This document shows, in pieces, positions 5,905 to 14,268 of a stretch of DNA of 22,219 nt. The stretch comes from an uncultured Clostridia bacterium. Its GTDB lineage: Bacteria > Bacillota > Clostridia > UBA1381. The first letter of the stretch is position 1; each line of letters opens with the position of its first letter. The notes beneath the pieces are model-generated. The model worked only from the letters and a program-made list of their open reading frames with translations, searched no databases and was not told the origin of the DNA. The translations under genes were made by a program, and so were the position numbers. Location: assembly GCA_934486735.1 (NCBI GenBank), contig CAKSQL010000037.1:1-22219 (forward strand). Direction: 5' to 3'.

Positions 5905-7527
5905 CTATATATATTTTTCAATTTCGGCATTTATTTTCTCGCGGAGGCTGATAGATTTTTTAATCGACCGCGGATATTTTTTAAAGGTTATTTCTCCGTC
6001 CTTTTCAAGAATTTCGAGAACCGTATCACGTCCTGCCAGTTTTTCCAAAAGCTCGCACGCTCTCAAATCCTGGAGTGCTTCATAAAATACCACCATGCGA
6101 ATCGATTCTATCGGCCCTGTACTGCCGGGATAGACGCTGAAGCTGTCGCCGGCAGGCATAAGTCCGCAGGCGTCCGTCACCGAGAACGGATTTATGTGAT
6201 AGTCCGACAGTCCGGAATTATAAAAATTATATCCCCAGTGCAGGAATCCGTCAAGTTTATACTTGTAAAACTGCCAGCCGATACCGCGGTTTCGGTAGGA
6301 CGGCATCGCAATATAGCGGTTGCAAACGTCCTTGCTGTTGGCGCACGAATAATACACCCAGCGCTCATCCACGCCGAGCGCAAATATATCGTCCGCCGCG
6401 GTCAGATTGGGCACAGGGCAGCGCGTTATCCCCTTTTTGTACACCTCGACCTCCGACACAGCGTCCATGATTTTATAATTCTTCATACACTCATGAATAA
6501 TTTTATACCCATGCATATAATATTCTATATTCTTCACGTCCGGCTCATCCGCGACATGTATATAATATTCGCCCTTGTGCCACTTTAGGAATTTATCAAA
6601 CGACGCATAGAACTGGCGCAGGAAATCTTCGTATTCCGGCGAGCACGAGTCGGTCTCCCAGCCGAACATGCGCACGCATCCGTCAATCGTATTCACCATT
6701 ATTTTGGGCGCAAACTTTGCTCCCCACTGGGTCAGCATATGCGAGAACTCAAAGGCATTCACGCCGTATTTCCCGCAAATCTCCATCCAGCGTTCAAGCT
6801 TGTCATATTCAAACAAATACTTATTTTTCTTCTTATAGACATCCACCAGCTGCACCGTCGGGCGGCTCGAGCCGAAACGCGTATCCAACGGCGGCGTGAA
6901 CAGCGGCGTAAATATCATATTGACTCCCGAATTTACCGCCGTTTTGATGAATTTTTCTATCATCTGCCAATGTTCTTCGGAAAATATCTTCATATTATAA
7001 TAGTCGGCAATACAGTCGGTATGCATCCACTGAGTATATTTCATTTTCTGCTCCGGCAGGCATGCATCGATTATATGTATACGCATGGCTGATTCACAGC
7101 TTGCTTTCTTTTCCCTGCATGCAAATACCGCCGTCACTTCATAATCGCCGGGCGCGATATCATCGGGAATATCGACTGTAATCATAATTGTTGTATACTC
7201 GCGCACCTTTATACTTAAAAAACATTTGTCCATCGGATACAAAATATCCGGGTACATCCCTGCATCGTGCGAGATGACATCATCGTCATGGTCGTGGTCA
7301 TAGCTCGGCATTTCCGCCGGGACATAGCCCACGCGCCTTATCTGCGTGCTTGTTCCCATATCATTTTTAATTTCAAACTCCAGCATTGCAAGCTCGGACG
7401 CTTTTAATGATATCTGCCATGACACCCGTTCGCCTTTTAATGCACTGATTTTTTCAATCGGTGTAAATTCCTTATGATAGGGCATAACCTTTTCAAGTGA
7501 TGTGCTTTGTACCAACTCAATTTCCAT
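5905..7527 (-). CDS. DUF4091 / GH123-like glycoside hydrolase-type protein
   Basis: This 540-residue protein has an N-terminal beta-sandwich-like region (about 1-155) and a C-terminal TIM-barrel-type DUF4091 domain, a family placed near GH123. The barrel shows QWMHTDCIADYY near 166-178 and HVADEPD (Asp327, Glu328), the likely acidic catalytic pair by analogy with GH123 beta-N-acetylgalactosaminidases. WGYNFYNSGLSD and PVESIR-like (GPIESIRM) motifs lie near the C-terminus, as usual for DUF4091. No signal peptide is visible, so it is probably cytoplasmic and acts on imported oligosaccharides; the substrate is unknown. It is divergent from the sugar-binding lipoprotein gene, and the two probably share one carbohydrate response. 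Confidence 0.82.
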   Translation of the reverse strand: MEIELVQSTSLEKVMPYHKEFTPIEKISALKGERVSWQISLKASELAMLEFEIKNDMGTSTQIRRVGYVPAEMPSYDHDHDDDVISHDAGMYPDILYPMDKCFLSIKVREYTTIMITVDIPDDIAPGDYEVTAVFACREKKASCESAMRIHIIDACLPEQKMKYTQWMHTDCIADYYNMKIFSEEHWQMIEKFIKTAVNSGVNMIFTPLFTPPLDTRFGSSRPTVQLVDVYKKKNKYLFEYDKLERWMEICGKYGVNAFEFSHMLTQWGAKFAPKIMVNTIDGCVRMFGWETDSCSPEYEDFLRQFYASFDKFLKWHKGEYYIHVADEPDVKNIEYYMHGYKIIHECMKNYKIMDAVSEVEVYKKGITRCPVPNLTAADDIFALGVDERWVYYSCANSKDVCNRYIAMPSYRNRGIGWQFYKYKLDGFLHWGYNFYNSGLSDYHINPFSVTDACGLMPAGDSFSVYPGSTGPIESIRMVVFYEALQDLRACELLEKLAGRDTVLEILEKDGEITFKKYPRSIKKSISLREKINAEIEKYI

Positions 7528-7567
7528 TTATCTTCCAAAACCTTTCTTTTTATTAGCTGCTCTTATT

Positions 7568-7601
7568 AAAATATATTATAATCCGCAAAATGTCAAGTCA
7601 A
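7568..7601 (-). promoter_or_regulatory. Promoter region of the DUF4091 gene
   Basis: The minus strand carries overlapping -35 candidates, TTGACT (7601-7596) and TTGACA (7596-7591). TATAAT at 7580-7575 is 15 bases from the first; TATTTT at 7573-7568 is 17 bases from the second. Which pair is used cannot be decided by eye. Confidence 0.5.
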
Positions 7602-7692
7602 TTTTGAAAAGATACTTATTTTTGATACAAATATGGTTCTTTTTTACACATTTCAAAAATTTCAATTTTTAAAAAATGCTAACAATCCACAC

Positions 7693-7713
7693 AAATGTGA
7701 TAATAAATGTGAT
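7693..7713. promoter_or_regulatory. Direct repeat AAATGTGAT overlapping the sugar-binding gene promoter
   Basis: AAATGTGAT occurs at 7693-7701 and again at 7705-7713, 12 bases apart. The second copy reaches the first base of the -35 box at 7713-7718. Tandem half-sites at this position are typical of AraC-type or similar activators. No such regulator is encoded in the window. Confidence 0.5.
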
Positions 7714-7741
7714 TGACAGAAGTAGTCTTTTATGATATAAT
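7713..7741 (+). promoter_or_regulatory. Consensus sigma-A promoter of the sugar-binding lipoprotein
   Basis: TTGACA at 7713-7718 and TATAAT at 7736-7741 have a 17-base spacer, an exact match to the vegetative consensus. This suggests strong expression, with control through the overlapping direct repeat. Confidence 0.85.
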
Positions 7742-7815
7742 AACCAAAAGACAGGCAAAACATTGAGCATGTCATGTTAAAAACAATAAATCAAAGGAAA
7801 GGATATGATTATTAA

Positions 7816-9201
7816 ATGAAAAAAAAGATTATGGCTCTGACCTGCATCTGCCTGGCTGCGTCGTTCGCACTCGCAGGCTGCGGCAAAAAGCTTGAGCAGG
7901 AAGGAAAAATCAACATCAGCGTGGGCGACTGGCCTTCGGAAGAAAACAAATCAGCCTTGGAGCTCGCACTGAAAAACAAAGAAAGAATGGAAACCCAGCA
8001 TCCGGAGGTAAACGTTATTCCGGATACATACGGCTGGGATGTAAAGACCTTTAATATGAAAGCGTCTTCGGGACAGCTGCCCAATCTCTTTGTTGTTGCA
8101 CTGACCGAGATAAAGAATCTTATAAAGAGCGGATACGTTGCCGATATTACGGATTCAATGAAAGAGTTCGGATATGACACTGCCGTGAACCCCGACCTTT
8201 TGGACATTGTTACCGAGGACGGAAAAATCTACGGTATTCCGCGTGCAGGCTATATCAACGGACTTTACATAGACAAAAAATTGTTCCGTGAGGCAGGACT
8301 TGTAAATGATGACGGAAGCATCAAATATCCGACCACATACGACGAGCTTGCCGAATACGGACAGATAATCAAGGAAAAGACCGGTGTTTCCGGCTTTGCT
8401 CTGCCTACAACAAACAACTGCGGCGGCTGGCATTTCTTGAATATCGCATGGAGCTACGGCGTTGAGTTTATGGAACAGACCGACGACGGCAAGTGGAAAG
8501 CCACCTTCAACACACCCGAGTGCAAGAAAGCATTGGAATATGTGCATGACCTGCAGTGGAAGTACGGCATTTTGCCCGACGATAAGGTTATCGACCAGGT
8601 GGGACTCTATCAGATATTCGGAACCTACCGCACAGCTATGATGATTGCAGATCCCCCGTGTCAGCGGTTGTTCCAGAACTTTGGCATGAACAAGGACGAC
8701 GTTATGGTTGTTTCCATGCCTGCCGGACCTGCCGGAGCATATACTCAAATGGGCGGCGACGTTTACATGATGTCGTCAAAAACAACTCCGGAGCAGCAGA
8801 AAGCATGCTATCAGTGGATGGAAGTAATCGGCTTCTCGCCCAACTACACCGAGGACAGAATCGCAGCTATCCATAAGTCAAACGAGACAACAAAGGAAAA
8901 GAACGGTATCGTTCTGCCGAGAGATACCATCGACATCTGGACATCGCCCGAGGCTTTGGCTGCAAAGAACAAGATTATGGAAGAAGACGCAAATGTTAAG
9001 CTGGAGGACTACGAAAAGTATTTCGGCTTTGACGGAGTGAAGATTCATACCGAATATCCGCGCTGCTCGCAGGAGCTTTATGCGGTGTTTGATAAGGTGC
9101 TTCAGGAAATCATCACAAACGAGAATGCCGACATCGACGCACTTCTCGAACAGGCAACAACAGACTTCCAGGCAAACCATCTTGACAAAATAGACTACTA
9201 A
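7816..9201 (+). CDS. ABC-type sugar-binding lipoprotein (solute-binding family 1)
   Basis: This 461-residue extracellular solute-binding protein has a signal peptide with lipobox LAGC (Cys22). A periplasmic-binding-fold body follows, with features such as YGIPRAGYINGLYIDKKLF (about 138-156) and TYDELAEYGQIIKE (about 174-187), typical of carbohydrate-binding family 1 proteins. It would be lipid-anchored outside the membrane and deliver oligosaccharides to an ABC permease. No permease or ATPase gene is next to it, which is unusual because the usual order is binding protein, then two permeases. The ribosome binding site GGAAAGG lies about 13 bases before ATG 7816. Two hairpins separate it from the GH42 gene downstream. 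Confidence 0.92.
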   Translation: MKKKIMALTCICLAASFALAGCGKKLEQEGKINISVGDWPSEENKSALELALKNKERMETQHPEVNVIPDTYGWDVKTFNMKASSGQLPNLFVVALTEIKNLIKSGYVADITDSMKEFGYDTAVNPDLLDIVTEDGKIYGIPRAGYINGLYIDKKLFREAGLVNDDGSIKYPTTYDELAEYGQIIKEKTGVSGFALPTTNNCGGWHFLNIAWSYGVEFMEQTDDGKWKATFNTPECKKALEYVHDLQWKYGILPDDKVIDQVGLYQIFGTYRTAMMIADPPCQRLFQNFGMNKDDVMVVSMPAGPAGAYTQMGGDVYMMSSKTTPEQQKACYQWMEVIGFSPNYTEDRIAAIHKSNETTKEKNGIVLPRDTIDIWTSPEALAAKNKIMEEDANVKLEDYEKYFGFDGVKIHTEYPRCSQELYAVFDKVLQEIITNENADIDALLEQATTDFQANHLDKIDY

Positions 9202-9221
9202 AACCAAACAAAAAGTGCAGA

Positions 9222-9304
9222 GTGCATAGGACACGCAGCTCAAAATGCCTTGTCCCATGCACGTTTCGGGGGCAGAATTTCAGACAAAAGCCTTTCTGCC
9301 CCCG
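9222..9304 (+). terminator. Two consecutive hairpins between the binding-protein and GH42 genes
   Basis: The first hairpin pairs GTGCATAGGACA (9222-9233) with TGTCCCATGCAC (9251-9262), with one mismatch. The second pairs CGGGGGCAGAA (9267-9277) with TTCTGCCCCCG (9294-9304) perfectly. A T-run follows only at about 9319-9326, not directly after the stem. The pair may act as a 3' stabiliser or leaky terminator that lowers expression of the downstream gene relative to the binding protein. Confidence 0.6.
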
Positions 9305-9370
9305 GACGGTCTGTACATTTTTTTTGCTGTTTCACACTAATTTCAACGGATACGGAGTACAGAGTAATAT

Positions 9371-11419
9371 ATGAAAACATTTAACAAATTTCCTCCAATA
9401 AGCAAAAAATGTCCGCATATGCTCCATGGCGGAGACTACAACCCCGACCAGTGGTTTGAATACCCCGAAATCATCGACGAGGATATGCGGCTGATGAAGC
9501 TTGCAGGCTGCAATGTCATGTCAATCGGCATATTTTCATGGGCAATGCTTGAGCCGAGTGAGGATAATTACGATTTTTCTTTTACAGATATGATAATGGA
9601 CAAGCTTGCCGCCAACGGGATATATGCGCTGCTTGCAACGCCGAGTGCGGGCAAGCCGTCCTGGATGAGCAAGGCACATCCCGAGATACTCAGAGTTGAC
9701 AATATGGGGCATCGATTCAAGCAAGGCGAGCGTGCAAACCATTGCTTCACATCGCCGTACTACCGCGAAAAGGTATACAAGCTGAACCGCCTTTTGGCAG
9801 AGCGTTACAAGAATCACCCGGCGCTTTTGGGCTGGCATATTTCCAACGAATATCATGGCGAATGTTACTGCGAAAAATGCACCTCCGCTTTCCGCGAATG
9901 GCTGAAAGAAAAGTATAACAATGATTTAACGCAGCTTAATCGTTTATACTGGAATACATTTTGGGGGCACACATACTCGAATTGGGACGAAATATTTCCT
10001 CCCACTCCGTTGAGCGAAACTCTTACACACGCTCTCAACCTTGACTGGCACCGTTTTGTGTCGCATCAGACGCTTGAATTTATGAAAAATGAAATCGCAC
10101 CGTTTAGGGAAATCACTCCCGACATACCGGTGGTAACCAATTTCATGTATTACTTTAACGAGCTTGACTATTTCAAATATGCCGAGCATCTGGATGTTAT
10201 TTCCTGGGACAGCTATCCCAAATGGCACAGCCCGTCCCCAAACGAGGATGTCGCGCGTGATGCGGCATTTATGCACGACCTGTACCGCTCGCTTAAAGGC
10301 GGCAAGCCGTTCATGCTCATGGAATCGGTTCCGAGTGCAATATGCGGAGCGGAGTTCAACAAGCTCAAACGTCCGAATATGCATATACTCTCTTCATTGC
10401 AGGCAGTGGCGCACGGTTCCGACACCGTCCAGTATTTCCAGTGGCGCAAAAGCCGCGGCGGCGCGGAAAAGTTCCATGGCGCAGTGGTCGACCACTGCGG
10501 TCACGAACACACACGCGTTTTCCGCGATGTGGCACAGCTCGGAGAAATACTTTCCAAGCTTGACGATGTTGTCGGCAGCTATGTAAAAAGCGACGTTGCG
10601 CTTTATTATGACTATGAAAACAACTGGGCAATTGATGACCTGTGGGGACTTCACAACCGCGACAGAAAATATTTTCCGACACTATTGAATCATTACAACA
10701 CCTTTTGGGAAAAGGGCGTGAATGTCGATATAGTAAACTCGGACAGCGATTTATCGGACTACAAGCTTGTTGTCGCGCCGATGCTTTATATGACAAAACC
10801 CGAGCTTATCGACAGGCTCGAAGAATATGTTAAAAACGGCGGCTGTTTGGTTTGCACCTATGTAACAGGCTGGGTTGACGAAAACGACCTCTGTTATCTC
10901 GGCGGATTCCCTGCCTCAAAGCTCAAGGATGTTTTCGGGCTTTGGTCGGAGGAGATAGACACGCTTTACGACGAGGACAAAAACCACGTAAAAATGTCGG
11001 ACGGCAAATGTTACAAAGCTGTCGAGTACTGCGAGGTTATTCACCCGACAACGGCAGAGACTTTGGGCAGCTACACCGAGGATTATTATGCCGATATGCC
11101 GGCGGTTACGAAAAACCGATTCGGCAGCGGCAGTGCATACTATATTGCATTCCGCAGCGGCACGGACTTCTTGCGCGGCTTCTATTCAAAGCTTATTGAC
11201 GAGCTGAAACCGAACCGCGCTTTGGATATCGATTTTCCGCACGGTGTTACGGCACATGCGCGTGAGGACGAAAACGCAAAATACATATTTGTTGAAAACT
11301 ACAACAGCTATCCCTGCACAATACACACTGGCGGCTGTATTGACATGCTCACAAACGAACCCGTCTCCGATTTGACTCTTGAATCATTCGAATGCAGAGT
11401 GCTGAAACTAAAATTCTGA
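9371..11419 (+). CDS. GH42 beta-galactosidase
   Basis: This 682-residue protein has the full GH42 layout: a TIM barrel opening with GGDYNPDQW (residues 20-28), a trimerisation-type middle domain (from about 400) and a small C-terminal beta domain. The acid/base is Glu160 in WHISNEYHG, and the nucleophile is probably Glu318 in LMES. The four cysteines of the structural zinc cluster are at 125, 165, 167 and 170. It hydrolyses terminal beta-D-galactosides, and this family often acts on plant or host galacto-oligosaccharides. There is no signal peptide, so it is intracellular. Length and motifs look normal. The ribosome binding site before ATG 9371 is weak (AGAG), consistent with lower expression than the gene before it. 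Confidence 0.95.
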   Translation: MKTFNKFPPISKKCPHMLHGGDYNPDQWFEYPEIIDEDMRLMKLAGCNVMSIGIFSWAMLEPSEDNYDFSFTDMIMDKLAANGIYALLATPSAGKPSWMSKAHPEILRVDNMGHRFKQGERANHCFTSPYYREKVYKLNRLLAERYKNHPALLGWHISNEYHGECYCEKCTSAFREWLKEKYNNDLTQLNRLYWNTFWGHTYSNWDEIFPPTPLSETLTHALNLDWHRFVSHQTLEFMKNEIAPFREITPDIPVVTNFMYYFNELDYFKYAEHLDVISWDSYPKWHSPSPNEDVARDAAFMHDLYRSLKGGKPFMLMESVPSAICGAEFNKLKRPNMHILSSLQAVAHGSDTVQYFQWRKSRGGAEKFHGAVVDHCGHEHTRVFRDVAQLGEILSKLDDVVGSYVKSDVALYYDYENNWAIDDLWGLHNRDRKYFPTLLNHYNTFWEKGVNVDIVNSDSDLSDYKLVVAPMLYMTKPELIDRLEEYVKNGGCLVCTYVTGWVDENDLCYLGGFPASKLKDVFGLWSEEIDTLYDEDKNHVKMSDGKCYKAVEYCEVIHPTTAETLGSYTEDYYADMPAVTKNRFGSGSAYYIAFRSGTDFLRGFYSKLIDELKPNRALDIDFPHGVTAHAREDENAKYIFVENYNSYPCTIHTGGCIDMLTNEPVSDLTLESFECRVLKLKF

Positions 11420-11475
11420 CACAATCTCTGCCCGATATGATGTTGGTTTCCGACAAATTAAAGAAATAAGCTCAC

Positions 11476-11510
11476 AAAAAGCAGTATTGCATATCTTTAC
11501 TGCTTTTTTT
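11476..11510 (+). terminator. Terminator after the GH42 gene
   Basis: AAAAAGCAGTA and TACTGCTTTTTTT form a stem with a T-run, 60 bases after the GH42 stop. Confidence 0.85.
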
Positions 11511-11521
11511 ATTGCTTTGTG

Positions 11522-11550
11522 TTGACAAAAGCAAATTGCGGTAGTATAAT
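11522..11550 (+). promoter_or_regulatory. Consensus promoter of the SGNH hydrolase-azlCD unit
   Basis: TTGACA (11522-11527), a 17-base spacer and TATAAT (11545-11550) match the consensus exactly. Transcription from here would start near 11557, so the ATG at 11553 cannot be the start of the SGNH gene. Confidence 0.88.
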
Positions 11551-11588
11551 ATATGAGTAAAATTTTATTCAAGAAAGAGGTTCTTAAT

Positions 11589-12398
11589 ATGGATTTCAAG
11601 AATTATATGGCAATTCCCGGCGAAAAGCCTTTGGATAATATCGTGACAAACGGCGGTTTCTGCGGAATTTTCAGGAAAATAGGCTGCATCGGCGACAGTC
11701 TCTCCTCCGGCGAGTTCGAATCGCTTAAAGGCGAGGCGAAAGGATATCACGATTATTTCGATTATTCCTGGGGACAGTACATAGCAAGAGACGCAGGCTG
11801 CACCGTCTACAACTTCTCACGCGGCGGCATGTCAGCAAAGGAATACTGTACGGAATTTGCGGAATTACAGGATTTCTGGAACTGTGAGCGCCGCTGTCAG
11901 GCATATATAATCGCGCTCGGCGTAAACGATGTCTATGCAGCCGACAGAGGAGAAATCGAACTCGGCAGTGCCGATGACGTAGATGTGAACGATTGGAGAA
12001 ACAACAAAGAAACCATTATCGGCTACTATGCTCAGATTATTCAAAGATACAAGGAAATTCAGCCGAAAGCAAGATTTTTCCTTATGACAATGCCCCACGA
12101 CAAAACAACCCCCGACAGCGTTAATGTCCTTATGGACAAGCATGCCGAGGAGCTTTACAAACTGGCAGATATGTTTGAGTATTGCTATGTTATCGATTTG
12201 CGCAAATACGCTCCGGTCTATGATGAGGAATTTAAGAAAAACTTTTACCTGGGCGGTCACTTGAATGCGGCAGGCTATCGTCTCACCGCGCTTATGGTTG
12301 AGTCGTACATTGACTATATTATAAGAAACAATCCGAAAGACTTCACTCAGATAGGCTTTGTCGGAACTCCTTTCTTCAACGACATTGAAAAGTGGTAA
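11589..12398 (+). CDS. SGNH/GDSL-family hydrolase
   Basis: The start is ATG 11589, giving 269 residues, because AAAGAGG lies just upstream and the earlier in-frame ATG precedes the transcript start. Block I is GDSLSSGE with the nucleophilic Ser at residue 37; a block III-like GVNDVY holds the conserved Asn. The C-terminal block reads YLGGHLNAAGY: the His is present, but the Asp normally three residues before it is Leu. Such proteins are esterases, often deacetylating glycans. The catalytic triad may therefore be a dyad, as I recall in a common Clostridial subgroup. There is no signal peptide. The gene ends within 6 bases of the azlC ATG. Confidence 0.82.
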   Translation: MDFKNYMAIPGEKPLDNIVTNGGFCGIFRKIGCIGDSLSSGEFESLKGEAKGYHDYFDYSWGQYIARDAGCTVYNFSRGGMSAKEYCTEFAELQDFWNCERRCQAYIIALGVNDVYAADRGEIELGSADDVDVNDWRNNKETIIGYYAQIIQRYKEIQPKARFFLMTMPHDKTTPDSVNVLMDKHAEELYKLADMFEYCYVIDLRKYAPVYDEEFKKNFYLGGHLNAAGYRLTALMVESYIDYIIRNNPKDFTQIGFVGTPFFNDIEKW

Positions 12399-12403
12399 AT
12401 CAA

Positions 12404-13117
12404 ATGGGCGAAAACAACAATTTTAAAAAAGGCATTATAGACGGTCTGCCGATATGCTTCGGATATCTGTCAGTAGCGTTCGCATTCGGGATTTTTGCAG
12501 GCAAAAACGGACTTTCCATACTCGAAGCGCTTGCAATATCGATGACGAATGTCACCTCGGCAGGTCAGCTTGCGGCAGTCCCGATAATCGCGTCGGGCGG
12601 CACTTTGATTGAGCTTGCAATCACACAGATTATAATAAACCTGCGCTATGCGCTTATGTCGGTCTCGCTTTCGCAAAAGCTCGGCAAAAGCGTAAATATG
12701 CTCGACAGATTTATCATAGCGTTCGTAAACACCGATGAAGTCTTTGCGGTCGCATCGTCCAACAAGCTAAATGTCGGCAAAAAATATCTGTACGGGCTTA
12801 TCCTCACTCCCTATCTCGGATGGAGTCTCGGCACGCTTTTAGGCTCGGTCGCCGGCGATATTTTGCCGCAGTCGGTCACATCCGCGCTCGGACTTGCAAT
12901 CTACGGCATGTTTATCGCGATTGTCGTCCCGAGCATGAAAAAAAGCCGCGCCACAACCGGCTGCGTGCTTACGGCGGTTTTTCTCGGCTGCATGTTCCGA
13001 TATCTGCCGATGTTAAAATCCGTTCCGCAGGGGTTTGTGATTATCATATGCGCAGTTTTTGCAAGTGCTTTGTTTGCGTTCATCGCGCCGCACAGCGAGG
13101 AGGCGGAAAATGAATAA
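12404..13117 (+). CDS. azlC: Branched-chain amino acid exporter large subunit AzlC
   Basis: This is a protein of about 237 residues (from ATG 12404) with several hydrophobic segments and the AzlC opening pattern GLPICFGYLSVAFAFGIFAG, followed by TSAGQLAA and the LRYALMS motif. AzlC and AzlD together form an exporter of branched-chain amino acids or analogues. The start is uncertain: GTG 12392 lies inside the end of the SGNH gene and ATG 12404 is five bases after its stop, and neither has a clear ribosome binding site, so translation may be coupled to the upstream gene. The 3' end overlaps azlD by 8 bases. Confidence 0.9.
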   Translation: MGENNNFKKGIIDGLPICFGYLSVAFAFGIFAGKNGLSILEALAISMTNVTSAGQLAAVPIIASGGTLIELAITQIIINLRYALMSVSLSQKLGKSVNMLDRFIIAFVNTDEVFAVASSNKLNVGKKYLYGLILTPYLGWSLGTLLGSVAGDILPQSVTSALGLAIYGMFIAIVVPSMKKSRATTGCVLTAVFLGCMFRYLPMLKSVPQGFVIIICAVFASALFAFIAPHSEEAENE

Positions 13118-13424
13118 TTTCCTTTTGTATCTTCTCGTAATGGCAGGTGTGACATACCTCATCCGAATGCTGCCGCTTGTTTTGGTGAAGAAGAAAATAA
13201 CAAACAAATTCATATTGTCATTTTTGTATTATATCCCATACGCCGTCCTGAGCGTAATGACAATACCGGCTATTTTCTATTCGACATCGTACAAGCTGTC
13301 GGCACTGGTCGGATTTCTGACCGCCGCTGTGCTTGCATTTTTTGAAAAAAGCCTGCTGAAAGTTGCGGCATATTCCTGCGCCGCGGTGTTTTTGGCAGAA
13401 GTTGCAATTAAATATTTGATGTAA
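13110..13424 (+). CDS. azlD: Branched-chain amino acid exporter small subunit AzlD
   Basis: This 104-residue, highly hydrophobic protein has about four membrane segments and the TYLIRMLPLVL motif near its N-terminus, typical of AzlD. ATG 13110 overlaps the end of azlC. A GAGGAGG ribosome binding site lies inside the azlC coding region, which decides this start. It is the partner subunit of AzlC. A strong terminator follows. Confidence 0.9.
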   Translation: MNNFLLYLLVMAGVTYLIRMLPLVLVKKKITNKFILSFLYYIPYAVLSVMTIPAIFYSTSYKLSALVGFLTAAVLAFFEKSLLKVAAYSCAAVFLAEVAIKYLM

Positions 13425-13427
13425 ATG

Positions 13428-13475
13428 AAAAAGTGTGACCTCGGGATTGAAATCATCTCACAGTCACACTTTTTT
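13428..13475. terminator. Bidirectional terminator between azlD and the small membrane peptide gene
   Basis: AAAAAGTGTGAC (13428-13439) and GTCACACTTTTTT (13463-13475) pair perfectly and are flanked by A and T runs. Confidence 0.9.
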
Positions 13476-13476
13476 G

Positions 13477-13587
13477 TTATTTTATCAATGCCAGCGTTAT
13501 AAGATTTCTCAGAATTATAATCATCCCGATTGCCACAGCGACCAGGGTTTTTGTGTCGATTTTCTCAAAAATACTATTTTTCTTCAT
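13477..13587 (-). CDS. Small single-pass membrane peptide (36 aa)
   Basis: On the minus strand, ATG 13587 opens a 36-residue frame, MKKNSIFEKIDTKTL then a hydrophobic stretch VAVAIGMIIILRNLITLALIK, ending at TAA 13477. A strong GGAGGAGG site lies about nine bases upstream. It overlaps the 3' end of the upstream coiled-coil gene by 14 bases, so the two are probably translationally coupled. A single membrane-spanning helix is likely. I do not recognise the family. Support comes from the ribosome binding site, the overlap and the directly following terminator. Confidence 0.7.
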   Translation of the reverse strand: MKKNSIFEKIDTKTLVAVAIGMIIILRNLITLALIK

Positions 13588-14146
13588 TTGCAGCTTCCTC
13601 CTCCGTGCTTCCGGCTTCCTTCGGCACGTCCTTATGTATCCCGGCGTAATCTCTCGTTTTTGAGTTTTTCACCAGCTCCGACAATTCATATTTCAGCGAT
13701 TCGCATCTTTCAAGCGAGCTTTGCAGCAGCACAAAGCAATCCTCGTTTGAAACCTCGTCCGCCGCCTTTCGCTTATCCGCATACGAATCCTCCGAAGCCT
13801 CAATTGTCTCTATTCTCCCAAGGCACTCCGCCGAATACGCCGATATATTATCCGCCTCCGCCGACAGTTTGTCTGCCATTTGGGCAATTACCTCGACGCT
13901 CCTGTCAATGCTGCCGCTGTATTCCTTATAATAATTATATATCTCCTGCTTGTTGACAGATTTTTTAAGCTCCTCTATTTTCAAGCCGACATAAGTCTCA
14001 TCGCTCAGCTCCGGGTTTGGCTTTTGAGTCGCATCCGCCTTTTGATTCTGTTGATTTTCGACCCACACTCTTTTTTGCGAAACCGCTATCCCCGACGCCA
14101 AAACCAGCACAACCGTCACCAACAATATTTTATAATTTATATTCAT
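13574..14146 (-). CDS. Membrane-anchored extracytoplasmic coiled-coil protein, unknown function
   Basis: This 190-residue protein has an N-terminal hydrophobic segment (about 6-22, VVLVLASGIAV) that acts as an anchor or uncleaved signal. A Gln/Lys/Pro linker and a long helical, charged region (about 50-165) with coiled-coil character follow, and the tail is Glu-rich. I do not recognise a family. An AGAGGAG sequence lies about 13 bases before ATG 14146, which is a long spacing. An 8-codon frame beginning ATGTCGGAA sits nearer the site and overlaps the start in another frame, so reinitiation is possible. It forms an operon with the 36-residue membrane peptide. Confidence 0.75.
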   Translation of the reverse strand: MNINYKILLVTVVLVLASGIAVSQKRVWVENQQNQKADATQKPNPELSDETYVGLKIEELKKSVNKQEIYNYYKEYSGSIDRSVEVIAQMADKLSAEADNISAYSAECLGRIETIEASEDSYADKRKAADEVSNEDCFVLLQSSLERCESLKYELSELVKNSKTRDYAGIHKDVPKEAGSTEEEAANEEK

Positions 14147-14268
14147 TTTCCGACATATTCTCCTCTTTTTTTCATCTCTCTATTATATTATAGCATATTT
14201 GCGAATATTGTCAATAAAAAATGCGTACATTATAAATTTTTCCTATAGCTTTCTATAATTATTCGATA

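Noticed and set aside
8155..8748. 197-codon minus-strand frame inside the binding-protein gene
   Set aside because: It is a shadow of a well-supported plus-strand gene, with no ribosome binding site or family pattern.
9944..10796. Several long frames inside the GH42 gene on both strands
   Set aside because: They are shadows caused by codon bias in a confident GH42 gene.
13435..13956. 173-codon plus-strand frame after azlD
   Set aside because: It is rich in Pro/Ser/His as expected for antisense, starts inside a terminator and opposes two supported minus-strand genes.
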